Positions 6,173 to 15,051 of a stretch of DNA of 64,000 bases are shown in pieces. The stretch's first letter is position 1. Every line of letters begins with the position of its first letter. The stretch is from NCBI RefSeq assembly GCF_017811175.1, contig NZ_JACWIJ010000002.1:3344501-3408500 (forward strand), written 5' to 3'. The stretch is from Melaminivora jejuensis (GTDB lineage: Bacteria; Pseudomonadota; Gammaproteobacteria; Burkholderiales; Burkholderiaceae_C). A program made the position numbers and the translations under genes. The notes beneath the pieces were generated by a model that had not been told where the DNA came from, made no database searches, and saw only the letters and a program-made list of their open reading frames with translations.

Positions 6173-9163
6173 ATGACTGCTGCTCCATCTGCCACCGATC
6201 CCCTGGCGCTTGCCGCCGCCCTCACCTCGCGCACCCGCCAGCTGGCGCTGGGCCTGGAGCATGGCGCTGCCGAGTTGCTGGAGCTGGTCACACCGGTCAC
6301 TGCCGAGTTGCTGCTGTGGTGGTTCGGTCAGGACAAGGTGGACGAGCGCGGCGCGCTGAACTTCCACGTCGGCCAGCGCCAGGCCATCCTCAACGCCATC
6401 GTGGCGCATGAGGTGCTGGGCGCGGTCAGTCTGCAGGATTTGTACGAGAAGGCGGCGCCGCAGGCGCTGCTGGCGGGTACGCTGCTGGCCGAGGTGTCGG
6501 CGCCCAAGCACGCGCATCCCAAGTACTGCTTCAAGATTGCCACCGGCACGGGCAAGACCTGGGTGCTGCAGGCGCTGCTGATCCGGCAGTTGCTCAACAA
6601 GAACGCGGCGCTGGCACAGGGGCGCGAGGATGCGCGCTTCACGCGACATTTCATGGTGGTGGCGCCGGGGCTGATCGTGTATGAGCGGCTGCTCGATGCC
6701 TTTTGCGGGAAATTGATAGCAGGCAGCGCAGGTGGGGCAAGGGATTTCGGGCAATCCGACCTGATGCAGTTTGCCGATCTGTTCGTGCCCGAGGGGCAGC
6801 GCGAGGCGGTTTTTGCCTTTGTGCGCGGCAACGTCTGCGCCAAGCACGAGATCGGTCTCAAGGCCACGGGCAACGGCATGATTGCCATCACCAACTGGCA
6901 TCTGCTGGCCGAGGGCGATGCCGCCTTCGAGGAGGCGCAGGAGACCGCAGCCGATGTGGCCAGTGTGGCGGCCCCTGGCGCGCTGGTGCCGGCGCATGTG
7001 GTGGCGGCTGCCGTGCTGCCGCTGGCTCCGGGCCGGGCCACGGGCAACAGCCTGGAGGTGCTGGATCGGCGCTATGCCCGGGGCAATGTGCTGGAGTTTC
7101 TGGCCGACCTGCCCGAGCTGCTGGTCTTCAACGACGAGGCGCACCACATCCACGAGCTCAGGCGCGCGGGCGAGGCGGCCGAGGTCGAATGGCAAAAGAG
7201 CCTCTCACGCATCGCTGCACCCAAGGGGCGGCGCTTCGTGCAGGTGGATTTTTCTGCCACGCCCTACAACACCGTGGGCAGCGGCAAGAAGCGCAGCAAG
7301 CTGTTCTTTGCGCACATCGTGGTGGATTTCGACCTGCACAGCGCCATGCGCGCCGGGCTGGTCAAGTCGCTGGTGCTCGATAGACGCAAGGAGGTCGGAG
7401 CGCTGCCGCTGGACTTCAAGGCCGAGCGCGACGAGGCCGGCAATCCCGCCCTGAGCGAGGGCCAGCGCGTCATGCTGCGCGCCGGCCTGCACAAGCTGCG
7501 CAAGCTGGAGCGTGACTTTGCCGCCATCGACCCGCAGCGCCACCCCAAGATGCTGGTGGTGTGCGAGGACACGGCGGTCTCGCCGCTGGTGGCGCAGTTC
7601 CTGATCGAGCAGGAGGGGCTGCAGGACGACGAGGTCATGACCATCGACTCGGGCCGCAAGGCCGAGCTGGGCGAGAAGGAATGGGCGCCGGTGCGCGAGC
7701 GGCTGTTTGCCGTCGATCGCCACGCCACGCCGCGTGTCATCGTCAGCGTGCTGATGCTGCGCGAGGGCTTCGATGTGAACAACATCTGCGTCATCGTGCC
7801 GCTGCGCTCGTCGCAGGCGCCCATCTTGCTGGAGCAGACCATTGGCCGGGGTCTGCGGCTGATGTGGCGCGGCGCCGAATATGCCGACACCAAGCGCGAG
7901 AACCGCGAGCGCATCCAGGCCGGGCTGGAGCCGGGCAGCCTGCTGGATGTGCTGTCCATCATCGAGCACCCGGCGTTCGAGTCTTTTTATGCCGATCTGC
8001 TGCGCGCCGGGCTGGCCGGCACCACGGGCGAGGGCATGGACAGCACATCCAGCACCGGCGATGTGCTGGCCGCCGAGCTGCGCGAGGGCTACCAGGCGTT
8101 CGACTTTGCCATTCCCTGCATCGTGCGCGAGGCCGAGGAGGAGAGCCGCCACAGGGCGCTTGACATCGCGGCGCTGCCGCCGTTTTCCGCCATGGCGCTG
8201 GCGCAACTGGCGGCGCTGCTGGGCAAGGGCGACACCTTCGTGTCGCACGATCTGCAAAGCGCCACGCTGTTTGGCGACTACCGCGTCGATGGCGCCGTCA
8301 TGCAGGTGGCGGGCTACAACGACTATCTGGCGCGCCTGACGCGGCGCATCAGCCAGGCGCTGTCCGAGCCGCTGCCCCGGGGCAACCGGGTGGCCAGCCA
8401 CCTGGCCCTGCCGTATCTGCAGGTGGATACGGCGCAGTTGACCGGCTGGCTGGATGACTACATCTGGACGCAGCTTTTCGCGCAGGACTTCGATCCGCTG
8501 GGCGAGAGCCGCGGCGCGCAGCACTGGCGCCTGCTGCTGCTGCAGCCGGTGGTCGAGCACATCACGCGGGTCTTTGCGCTGGCCCTGCGCGAGGCGCAGC
8601 AGACGCAGACCACGGGCTGCACCGAAGTTCACGCCCGCCGCCTGAGCGAAACCCCACGCCTGCTGCTGCGCCAGGCGCACTCCATGCCCGTGTCCAAGTG
8701 CATCTACACCCGGCTGGGCTGGCCGGCACAGGGTGGTGGGCTGGAGCGTACTTTCATCGCGTGGGCGCAGGCCGATGCCCAGGTGCTGGCGTTTTGCAAG
8801 GTCAGCGAGACGCGCCATCCGTTCGTGCGGCTGCGCTACGTCAGGCATGACGGCCTGGCGGCCTTCTACAGCCCGGATTTCCTGGTGCGCACCGAGGGCG
8901 CCATCCACCTGGTCGAGACCAAGGCGCAGCAGCAGACCATCCATCCCGACGTGCAGCGCAAGCGCCGCGCCGCGCTGGCCTGGTGCGAACGCATCAATGC
9001 CCTGCAGCCGCAGCACCGCCAGGGGCTGCCGTGGCATTACGTGCTGCTGGGCGAGGAGATCGTCCAGCAGTGGCGCAGCCAGGGGGCGCATCTGGCGCAG
9101 CTACTGGACTTCGCCCGGCTGCGGGCGCTGGACGACAGTCAGGCGCAAGGAGCGTTGTGGTGA
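6173..9163 (+). CDS. res: Type III restriction endonuclease subunit (Res)
   Basis: A superfamily 2 helicase-nuclease of 996 residues, the restriction subunit that works with Mod. Visible motifs are the Walker A ATGTGKT (about residues 123-129), DEAH in LLVFNDEAHH (about 321), the SAT-type motif DFSATPYN (about 360), the motif VI-like EQTIGRGLRL (about 555), and a C-terminal PD-(D/E)XK nuclease site, SPDFLV then VETKAQQ (about 901-920). The ATG at 6173 follows the divergent higB start by about 30 bases. Full length and intact, so the system looks functional on the sequence. A region near residues 181-194 is encoded by what may be a decayed copy of the dispersed repeat. Confidence 0.9.
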   Translation: MTAAPSATDPLALAAALTSRTRQLALGLEHGAAELLELVTPVTAELLLWWFGQDKVDERGALNFHVGQRQAILNAIVAHEVLGAVSLQDLYEKAAPQALLAGTLLAEVSAPKHAHPKYCFKIATGTGKTWVLQALLIRQLLNKNAALAQGREDARFTRHFMVVAPGLIVYERLLDAFCGKLIAGSAGGARDFGQSDLMQFADLFVPEGQREAVFAFVRGNVCAKHEIGLKATGNGMIAITNWHLLAEGDAAFEEAQETAADVASVAAPGALVPAHVVAAAVLPLAPGRATGNSLEVLDRRYARGNVLEFLADLPELLVFNDEAHHIHELRRAGEAAEVEWQKSLSRIAAPKGRRFVQVDFSATPYNTVGSGKKRSKLFFAHIVVDFDLHSAMRAGLVKSLVLDRRKEVGALPLDFKAERDEAGNPALSEGQRVMLRAGLHKLRKLERDFAAIDPQRHPKMLVVCEDTAVSPLVAQFLIEQEGLQDDEVMTIDSGRKAELGEKEWAPVRERLFAVDRHATPRVIVSVLMLREGFDVNNICVIVPLRSSQAPILLEQTIGRGLRLMWRGAEYADTKRENRERIQAGLEPGSLLDVLSIIEHPAFESFYADLLRAGLAGTTGEGMDSTSSTGDVLAAELREGYQAFDFAIPCIVREAEEESRHRALDIAALPPFSAMALAQLAALLGKGDTFVSHDLQSATLFGDYRVDGAVMQVAGYNDYLARLTRRISQALSEPLPRGNRVASHLALPYLQVDTAQLTGWLDDYIWTQLFAQDFDPLGESRGAQHWRLLLLQPVVEHITRVFALALREAQQTQTTGCTEVHARRLSETPRLLLRQAHSMPVSKCIYTRLGWPAQGGGLERTFIAWAQADAQVLAFCKVSETRHPFVRLRYVRHDGLAAFYSPDFLVRTEGAIHLVETKAQQQTIHPDVQRKRRAALAWCERINALQPQHRQGLPWHYVLLGEEIVQQWRSQGAHLAQLLDFARLRALDDSQAQGALW
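6713..6755 (+). repeat. Possible degenerate dispersed repeat, copy K, inside res
   Basis: Reads TGATAGCAGGCAGCGCAGG then GGGGCAAGGGATTTCGGGC, matching the pattern of the other copies except for the TT of the AGCGCTTG core. It is in frame, coding for IAGSAGGARDF. The match could be chance. Confidence 0.35.
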
Positions 9164-9169
9164 GCTTTT

Positions 9170-9215
9170 TTGCTATTGTTTACACAGCCTGCAGCGCTTG
9201 ACTGGCAAGGGCTGA
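9170..9215 (+). repeat. Dispersed AGCGCTTG repeat, copy D
   Basis: Contains CAGCGCTTGACTGGCAAGGGCT preceded by GCTATTGTTT. It occupies the convergent junction between res and the HDOD gene. Confidence 0.65.
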
Positions 9216-9219
9216 CTCT

Positions 9220-10440
9220 TCACCCCCGCCCCTCGCGCAGCACCACCAGCTCCGACAGCACGCGCAGCAACATGCGGTTGATGTGCTCCAGCGACAGCTC
9301 GTTGGCCTCGCACACCTGCACGATGGCGGCGCTGTCGCTGGTTTCCAGCGCGCAGGCCAGCTCCAGGCTGGGGGTGTAGGGGCCGGTGTGCAGCACGGCG
9401 GCTTCGTACAGGCGTTCGGACAGCGGCACGCGGCGCAGGATGTTGCTCAGCGGCTCGCGCAGCAGCTCGTCGAGTTGCGAGAACAGGCCGCACAGATAGA
9501 CCTCGCGGCGCAGCTCCTTGCCCTCGCCGGCGTTGATCAGGTGCTCGGTCAGGCGTGCGCGCAGCACCATGGATTGGCGGATCGGCTCTAGGTCAGGCTC
9601 GGTGGCGGCGTGCGGCAGCTGCTCGGCCAGCCAGCGCGAGAGGTTGCCGTAGCCCATGACCAGCAGGCCCCGGCGCAGCGAGTCCACGCCGGTGCGCAGG
9701 CCCACGGCGGCGGAGTTGATGTGTGTGAGAAAGCGGTAGGCCAGCAGCGGGTCTTCGCCCAGGATGTCCTCGAAAGTGTCCATAGACTGCTCGGCGTCAA
9801 TGGCCTTGAGCAGCCGATGCACGACCTCGCGCGAGGGGCGCAGGGGCTGGTGGCGCAGGTCGTGCAGCACGTCGTCCGACGGCCAGCCGGCAATGGCCAG
9901 CGCGCCGCTGGTGTCCAGGCAGTGGCCCAGCAGGGCGCGGCTGGCCACGCCTTCGTACATCTGGCCCCGGATCACCGGGTCGCGCCGCTGGGTCTGCGCC
10001 TGGCGCGCTGCCTGCAGCGCCTGCACGGCGTTGCCCGGCGACAGGTGCAGCAGGCTGTTGTCGAACAGTCGCGCCACGTCCGGGTCGGGCAGGTGGTCGA
10101 GCTCGCCCAGCCAGACCAGACGCAGGCCGCGTGCGTGGGCTGCCTGCGCCAGCTGCAGCAGCTGCGGGTCGATCAGCCAGCGCCCGGGCACGGCCAGCCA
10201 GGGCGTGCCGCGCGGCGCGTGCGCCAGCAGCTCGGCCAGCAGCTCGGGGGTGCGCGGCGTGAGCAGCAGCGGCGGCGAGCTGGCGCTCCAGATCTCCTGC
10301 AGCGTGCGCAGCAGGTGGGCTGCGTCCACCTGCACCGAGCCGGCGGCCTGCAGGTGCAATTGCACGCCGGCCAGGCGCCGGGCGGCGTTCCACAGGGGGC
10401 GGTAGCCCATCACCAAACTGCCGAGGACGGATTGAGCCAT
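9220..10440 (-). CDS. HDOD-domain signalling protein with degenerate EAL-like N-terminus
   Basis: A 406-residue YuxH-type protein. The N-terminal half (about residues 1-190) has the layout of a decayed EAL domain (LLLTPRTPELLAELLA, LRLVWLGELDHLPD) with no conserved catalytic EAL or DDFG motif. The C-terminal half (about 195-385) is an HDOD domain, with EDILGEDPLLAYRFLTHINS and LRRGLLVMGYGNLSRWL. HDOD proteins are signalling or regulatory adaptors related to HD hydrolases. It lies 119 bases downstream of flgL on the same strand and may be read with the flg operon, which points to a motility or c-di-GMP-linked role; that is inference. Confidence 0.75.
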   Translation of the reverse strand: MAQSVLGSLVMGYRPLWNAARRLAGVQLHLQAAGSVQVDAAHLLRTLQEIWSASSPPLLLTPRTPELLAELLAHAPRGTPWLAVPGRWLIDPQLLQLAQAAHARGLRLVWLGELDHLPDPDVARLFDNSLLHLSPGNAVQALQAARQAQTQRRDPVIRGQMYEGVASRALLGHCLDTSGALAIAGWPSDDVLHDLRHQPLRPSREVVHRLLKAIDAEQSMDTFEDILGEDPLLAYRFLTHINSAAVGLRTGVDSLRRGLLVMGYGNLSRWLAEQLPHAATEPDLEPIRQSMVLRARLTEHLINAGEGKELRREVYLCGLFSQLDELLREPLSNILRRVPLSERLYEAAVLHTGPYTPSLELACALETSDSAAIVQVCEANELSLEHINRMLLRVLSELVVLREGRG

Positions 10441-10559
10441 GGGGTCGGGGGTGTGTCAGATGCGCGAAAGCGCCCATTGTGGGCGCTCGGAGGAGGCTGT
10501 GCGTGGGGCGGGTGCCGTTGTGCGCGAAACGCCGGACGCGAAACGCACAACGCGCCCCT

Positions 10560-11897
10560 TCAGCGCATGAAGTCCAGCAGCGACATGCGCTGCACCTGGG
10601 CGTAGGACTGCAGCGCCGCCTGGTAGCCCACGTGGGCGTTCTGGAAGTCCGAGATGCCCTTGACCATGTCCAGGTCTTCGGCGCGCGAGCGGTCGGCCTC
10701 GTGCTGGATGGCACGGTTTTCCTGGTCGCTGCCGATGCGGTCGGCGCGGTTGAGCAACTCGCCGGCATAGCTGCGCATGTTGTGCAGCCGCTCCATGCCT
10801 TTGTCGAGCTGCGCCAGTGCCTGACCCACGGCCTGGGCGGCGGCGCCGGTGTCGGGTGCATCGGTCAGTTCGCGCACGGCGCGGTCGATGGTGCTCATCA
10901 GGCTGGGGCTGGCGCTCAGGGTCACGGTGTCGCCATCGGCGGGCGAATAGACCAGCGAGCCGTCGAGCTGGCGCACGGACGTGGCGCTGATGGTGAATTC
11001 GAGCGTGGCCCCGCCCGGGTCGGTGATGCTGATGGGGATTTGTTGGAGCTGGCCCGGCTTGATGTTGTTGAGGGGCTGCAGGCCGGGCGAGACGTAGGCC
11101 GAATTGGTGCTGAAGATCTCGTATCCGATGTCGTAGCTGCCGTCCGGGTTCGGCGGGTTGGTGGCGCCGGTGAACTTGATGGAGTAGGTATAGGGGCTGG
11201 CCGGCGGCGCGGGCTGCTGCAGTAGCTCCGGGTTGGTCACGCGCACGGCATCGGTGCCGAAGTGGCGCCCGGCCACAGGCGCGCCCCCATTGGAGACAGC
11301 GGCATGAAATACCCCGTCGCGCTGCACGTCGAACATCAGCGCCCCATGCCCGTCCACGGTGGTGGCGATGCTGGTGCCGCTGCTGGCTTGCTGGCCCGGC
11401 AGGCCGGCAAAGACGTAGTCGGCGCTGCCACTGAGCAGCGGCCCGGCGAAGGCGCGCAGGTCGCTGCCCAGCGCGCCCAGCAGCGGCACGCCGTTGGCGT
11501 CCTTGCGGTTGATGGTTTCGCTGAGTTGCTCGCGCAGGCTGGCGATCTGGTTGGCGTAGGTGCGCCTGTCCTCGGGCTTGAGCGTGCCGCTGCCGGCGGC
11601 AATGATGAGCTGGCGCATCTCCTGCACCAGGCCCACGGCGTCGCCCAGCGTGGACTCGGCCAGCGCCATGGCGCCGCGCTGCACGTCCAGCTGGCGCTGC
11701 TCGGCCTGGATGCGGCTGATGCGCGTAAGGGCGCGCTCGGCCTGGGCGGCGGCCACCGGGTCGTCGCTGGCGCGCACCACGCGCTTGCCGGCGGTCAGGC
11801 TTTCCTGCAGGTCGGTCAGGTTCTTCTGGCGCATGGCCAGGTTGCGCAGGGTGTTGTCGTAGAGGTTGGCGGTGCCGACACGGTTCAGGGTGCTCAT
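10560..11897 (-). CDS. flgL: Flagellar hook-associated protein 3, FlgL
   Basis: Hook-filament junction protein of 445 residues. It has the flagellin-like N-terminus (NRVGTANLYDNTLRNLAMRQKNLTDLQESL) and the matching C-terminal coiled coil (IQHEADRSRAEDLDMVKGISDFQNAHVGYQAALQSYAQVQRMSLLDF). The long central region, about residues 150-330, is variable and exposed. It is the last flagellar gene of the flgB-to-flgL operon, 65 bases after flgK. The length is above that of the enteric protein because of the enlarged middle. Confidence 0.93.
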   Translation of the reverse strand: MSTLNRVGTANLYDNTLRNLAMRQKNLTDLQESLTAGKRVVRASDDPVAAAQAERALTRISRIQAEQRQLDVQRGAMALAESTLGDAVGLVQEMRQLIIAAGSGTLKPEDRRTYANQIASLREQLSETINRKDANGVPLLGALGSDLRAFAGPLLSGSADYVFAGLPGQQASSGTSIATTVDGHGALMFDVQRDGVFHAAVSNGGAPVAGRHFGTDAVRVTNPELLQQPAPPASPYTYSIKFTGATNPPNPDGSYDIGYEIFSTNSAYVSPGLQPLNNIKPGQLQQIPISITDPGGATLEFTISATSVRQLDGSLVYSPADGDTVTLSASPSLMSTIDRAVRELTDAPDTGAAAQAVGQALAQLDKGMERLHNMRSYAGELLNRADRIGSDQENRAIQHEADRSRAEDLDMVKGISDFQNAHVGYQAALQSYAQVQRMSLLDFMR

Positions 11898-11962
11898 CGG
11901 GGGCTCCTGGAATTGCGGGGGCGCAGGGGCGGGGTCTGTGGTTGCGGGGCTGGGGGCGCGCG

Positions 11963-14020
11963 TCAGCGGCCCACGCTCTGCAGCAGGTTGTCGAAGATGG
12001 CCTGCGCCACCTGCAGCATCTTGGCCGAGGCCTGGTAGGACTGCTGGTACTGGATCAGCCGCGCGGCCTCCTCGTCCAGATTGGTGCCGGAGATCGCCGT
12101 GCGGTTGGCCTCCAAGTCGCTGGCGATGGCCTCGGACATTTGCGCGGCGTACAGCGCACTCTGGGTGCGCGTGCCGACCTGGGCCATCAGGCCGGCGTAG
12201 CCATCGACCATGCTGGCGTTGTCGAACATCTTCACGTCGCGCAGCGCCTGCATGGCGCGGGCGTTGCCGGCGTTGCGGGTGTACTGGTCGCCGTATTGCG
12301 GGTCGGTGGCGTTGCCGATGACGACGGTGTCGCCCTCCTTGGGCGTGCCTTGCAGGGTGATGGCCCAGCCGTCGATGTGGATGGTCTGGCCGGGGACGTA
12401 CTGGTACTCATAGGGTGGTGCACCAGGAGTCTGGGGGCCGGGTGGATTGGCATCCAGGTTCAGCACATCGGAGGAAGTAGCGCCGGCGACGCTGAAAGTG
12501 CCATTGGGGCCAAAAGTCAAGGTCACGCCGCCGCCACTGGTGGCTGGGGGGACTGGGCTGGGCGGCGGATTGATGGCGCCCGCCTTTTCGATCCCAGCCG
12601 GAGGGCCGGCACTCCAGCGCAGCCCGTCGGCCTGCAAGCCAGCCAGCTGCAGCGTGCCGGTGTTCTGTGTGCCCATGGCTGCGTTGACCGGGCTGGCCAC
12701 AGCCAGGTCGCGCGGCGAGTGGATCAGCATCTGCAGCTGGTCGGCCACGCCGGCAAAGGGCTGGAACAGCACGCGCTCGCCAGGGTTGCCCGAGTTGGTG
12801 AACTCGAAGGTCAAGCCGTCCATCTGCACACCGCCGGGATTGGTCAGATCGGTTGCGGCAACGGTTTTGACGGTGTTGTCGGACAGCCGGATGATGTGGG
12901 CGTCGGTGCCGTTGGCGTTGAAGACCACCTCATAGTCCGACGCGGCGAATTTCGTGGCGTCGAACTTCGCCGGGTCGCCCAGATCGATGCTGCCCACGGC
13001 AGCTCCATTGGTGCGCCCGACCACTTCAGCCGGGGCGCTGAACAGCGGCTTGCCCCGCGTGCCGTCCAGCGTCAGGCCCAGGCTTTGCTGGTAGTTCAGT
13101 TCGGCTCCGATGGCCAGCGCCATGCGCCCGAGCAGGTTGCGCCCCTCGATCAGGTCGTTGTTGGCAAAGCGCAGCAGGCCGGCGGTCTGGCCGCCGCCCA
13201 GCAGGGTGTCGCGCAGCTCCACGTCGGGCGCGCCGGGGCGCTGGAAGTACAGCGCCTGGCGCTGGCTGCCGGGGAATTCCTTGGACTCGGCCACGGCCAG
13301 CTGCGCCGCGTCCTGGCCCAGCACCAGCGCCTGGCTGCCGGCCACGAAGACACTGATGGTGCCGTCGCTGGCCGGGATCTGCGTGGTCTGGATGTACTGG
13401 TTGAGCTCGCGGATCAGCTGGTCGCGCCGATCCAGCAGGTCGTTGGGCGTCTGGCCGTTGCCCATGACGCGGCTGATCTGCTGGTTCATCTCGGCGATGT
13501 TCACCGCCAGCTGGTTGATGCGCAGCGTGTCGGTCTTGAGCTGCTCGGTGACCGAGTAGTCGATCTCGCGCAGCAACTCGGCCGAGGAGCGCATCCGCGC
13601 GGCCATCTCGTCCATGCGCGTCAGGCTGACGGTGCGCGCGGTGATGTCGGTGGGCGCGGTGATGACGTCGCCCAGGGCGTTGAGCATGTCGCTGATGGCC
13701 GCGCCCAGGCCGGCCTTGCCGCCCTGGAACACGTCCTGCAGTTGCGACACGCGCTCGGCGCGGGCGCTGTCGCCGGCGCTCATGGCCTGCGCGGCGGCGG
13801 CCTGGCGCGTCAGCAGCTCGTTGTGGTTGCGCAGGATGGTCGCCACCTCCACGCCTTTGCCGATATAGCCCGAGCCGGTGTACTGGCCGGGCACGGTCTG
13901 CAGCACCACGCTCTGGCGCGAGTAGCCCGGCGTGTTGACGTTGGCGATGTTGTGGCCGGTGGTCTGCAGGGCCACCTGGTTGGCAAGAAGGGCGCGGGCG
14001 CCGACGTTGAGAAGGCTCAT
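11963..14020 (-). CDS. flgK: Flagellar hook-associated protein 1, FlgK
   Basis: Junction protein of 685 residues that caps the hook and starts the filament. The N-terminus carries the rod/hook signature (LNVGARALLANQVALQTTGHNIANVNTPGYSRQ) and the C-terminus the FlgK coiled coil ending in NLDEEAARLIQYQQSYQASAKMLQVAQAIFDNLL. The central 300 residues are variable. Here they contain a Pro/Gly-rich stretch around residues 455-480 (PPPSPVPPATSGGG). It is followed by flgL and preceded by flgJ in the operon. Confidence 0.93.
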   Translation of the reverse strand: MSLLNVGARALLANQVALQTTGHNIANVNTPGYSRQSVVLQTVPGQYTGSGYIGKGVEVATILRNHNELLTRQAAAAQAMSAGDSARAERVSQLQDVFQGGKAGLGAAISDMLNALGDVITAPTDITARTVSLTRMDEMAARMRSSAELLREIDYSVTEQLKTDTLRINQLAVNIAEMNQQISRVMGNGQTPNDLLDRRDQLIRELNQYIQTTQIPASDGTISVFVAGSQALVLGQDAAQLAVAESKEFPGSQRQALYFQRPGAPDVELRDTLLGGGQTAGLLRFANNDLIEGRNLLGRMALAIGAELNYQQSLGLTLDGTRGKPLFSAPAEVVGRTNGAAVGSIDLGDPAKFDATKFAASDYEVVFNANGTDAHIIRLSDNTVKTVAATDLTNPGGVQMDGLTFEFTNSGNPGERVLFQPFAGVADQLQMLIHSPRDLAVASPVNAAMGTQNTGTLQLAGLQADGLRWSAGPPAGIEKAGAINPPPSPVPPATSGGGVTLTFGPNGTFSVAGATSSDVLNLDANPPGPQTPGAPPYEYQYVPGQTIHIDGWAITLQGTPKEGDTVVIGNATDPQYGDQYTRNAGNARAMQALRDVKMFDNASMVDGYAGLMAQVGTRTQSALYAAQMSEAIASDLEANRTAISGTNLDEEAARLIQYQQSYQASAKMLQVAQAIFDNLLQSVGR

Positions 14021-14091
14021 GGGGTGACCTCGGAAGGTGGGCTGGCGGCGCGGGTGGGCGCGGCAGTGGTGTGGTGGTGCAGGCGGCCCGC

Positions 14092-15051
14092 TCAGGCCTG
14101 GGCGCTGGCGGCGCTGGCTGGTGTGCGCGCCACGCTGAGCGTGCTCTGGATGGCACGGCTCAATTTGCTGGCGTATTGCGGGTCGGTGGCGTAGCCGGCC
14201 TTTTGCAGCTCGGCCGCCCAGGCCTGGGCCGAGTGCGTCTTGGCCAGGGCTTTCTCGTAGCGCGGGCTCTCGGTGATCAGGCGCGCGTAGTCGCGGAAGG
14301 AGTCGGCATACGAGTCGTAGGCGCGGAACTTGGCGGTGACTTTCTGCGCCCGGCCGTCGATGTATTCGGTGGTGGTGATCTCGGCCACCTTGCCCTTCCA
14401 GCTGCCGCCGGCCTTGATGCCGAACAGGTTGAAGGAGTTGCTGCCGTCCTTGTGGCGGATCTCGCTCCTGCCCCAGCCGGTTTCGTGCCCGGCCTGGCCG
14501 AGCATGAAGCTGGCCGGGATGCCGCTCTCGCGCGCCACGGTCTCGGCGGCGGCGCGGTGGCCTTGCACGAACTCATCCTTGCCCTGGGGCGAGGGCGCAT
14601 GGGGGTTGTCGGGCCGGCTGGGCGCAGCGCGCCGCTGCAGCGTGTCCAGGCGCAGCGTGGCGCCAGGGGCGAGCGCCGGCGCGTCGGCGTCGCCGCCGAG
14701 CTGGCGCGCCAGCTGGCGCTGGATGGCTTCGGCCAGGCCGCCGGAGCGTCCGGCCATCTGCACCGACAGCTGCTGATCCATCATGTCGCTGGCCAGGTTG
14801 CCCTCGGCGCCGTCGAGCAGGCCGGACTTCATGGTGGCCTCGCGCATACTTTTGATGAGCTCGCGCATGAACAGCGATTCGAGCTGGCGGGCGGCCTCGC
14901 GCGTGGCTTCGCGCTGGCCTTCGGCGCCTTGCGCGGCCTGGGCCTTGAGGTTGTTCAGCGAGCGGCCATCGATGGCCAGGGCCTGGCGCGTGGCCAGGGC
15001 GGCGGTGCTGCCAGCCAGGGGCAGGCTGGTGGAAGGCGATGACAGGCTCAT
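14092..15051 (-). CDS. flgJ: Flagellar rod assembly protein / peptidoglycan hydrolase FlgJ
   Basis: A two-domain FlgJ of 319 residues. The N-terminal rod-capping domain (about 40-105) has the family segment ARQLESLFMRELIKSMREAT and SDMMDQQLSVQMAG. The C-terminal glucosaminidase domain (about 155-310) has GIPASFMLGQAGHETGWGRS with the catalytic-position glutamate, NSFNLFGIKAG, and FRAYDSYADSFRDYARLI. It opens a hole in the murein for the growing rod. The reading frame stays open far upstream, but the real start is the ATG at 15051, whose A is the last base of the flgI stop codon, indicating translational coupling. Confidence 0.93.
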   Translation of the reverse strand: MSLSSPSTSLPLAGSTAALATRQALAIDGRSLNNLKAQAAQGAEGQREATREAARQLESLFMRELIKSMREATMKSGLLDGAEGNLASDMMDQQLSVQMAGRSGGLAEAIQRQLARQLGGDADAPALAPGATLRLDTLQRRAAPSRPDNPHAPSPQGKDEFVQGHRAAAETVARESGIPASFMLGQAGHETGWGRSEIRHKDGSNSFNLFGIKAGGSWKGKVAEITTTEYIDGRAQKVTAKFRAYDSYADSFRDYARLITESPRYEKALAKTHSAQAWAAELQKAGYATDPQYASKLSRAIQSTLSVARTPASAASAQA

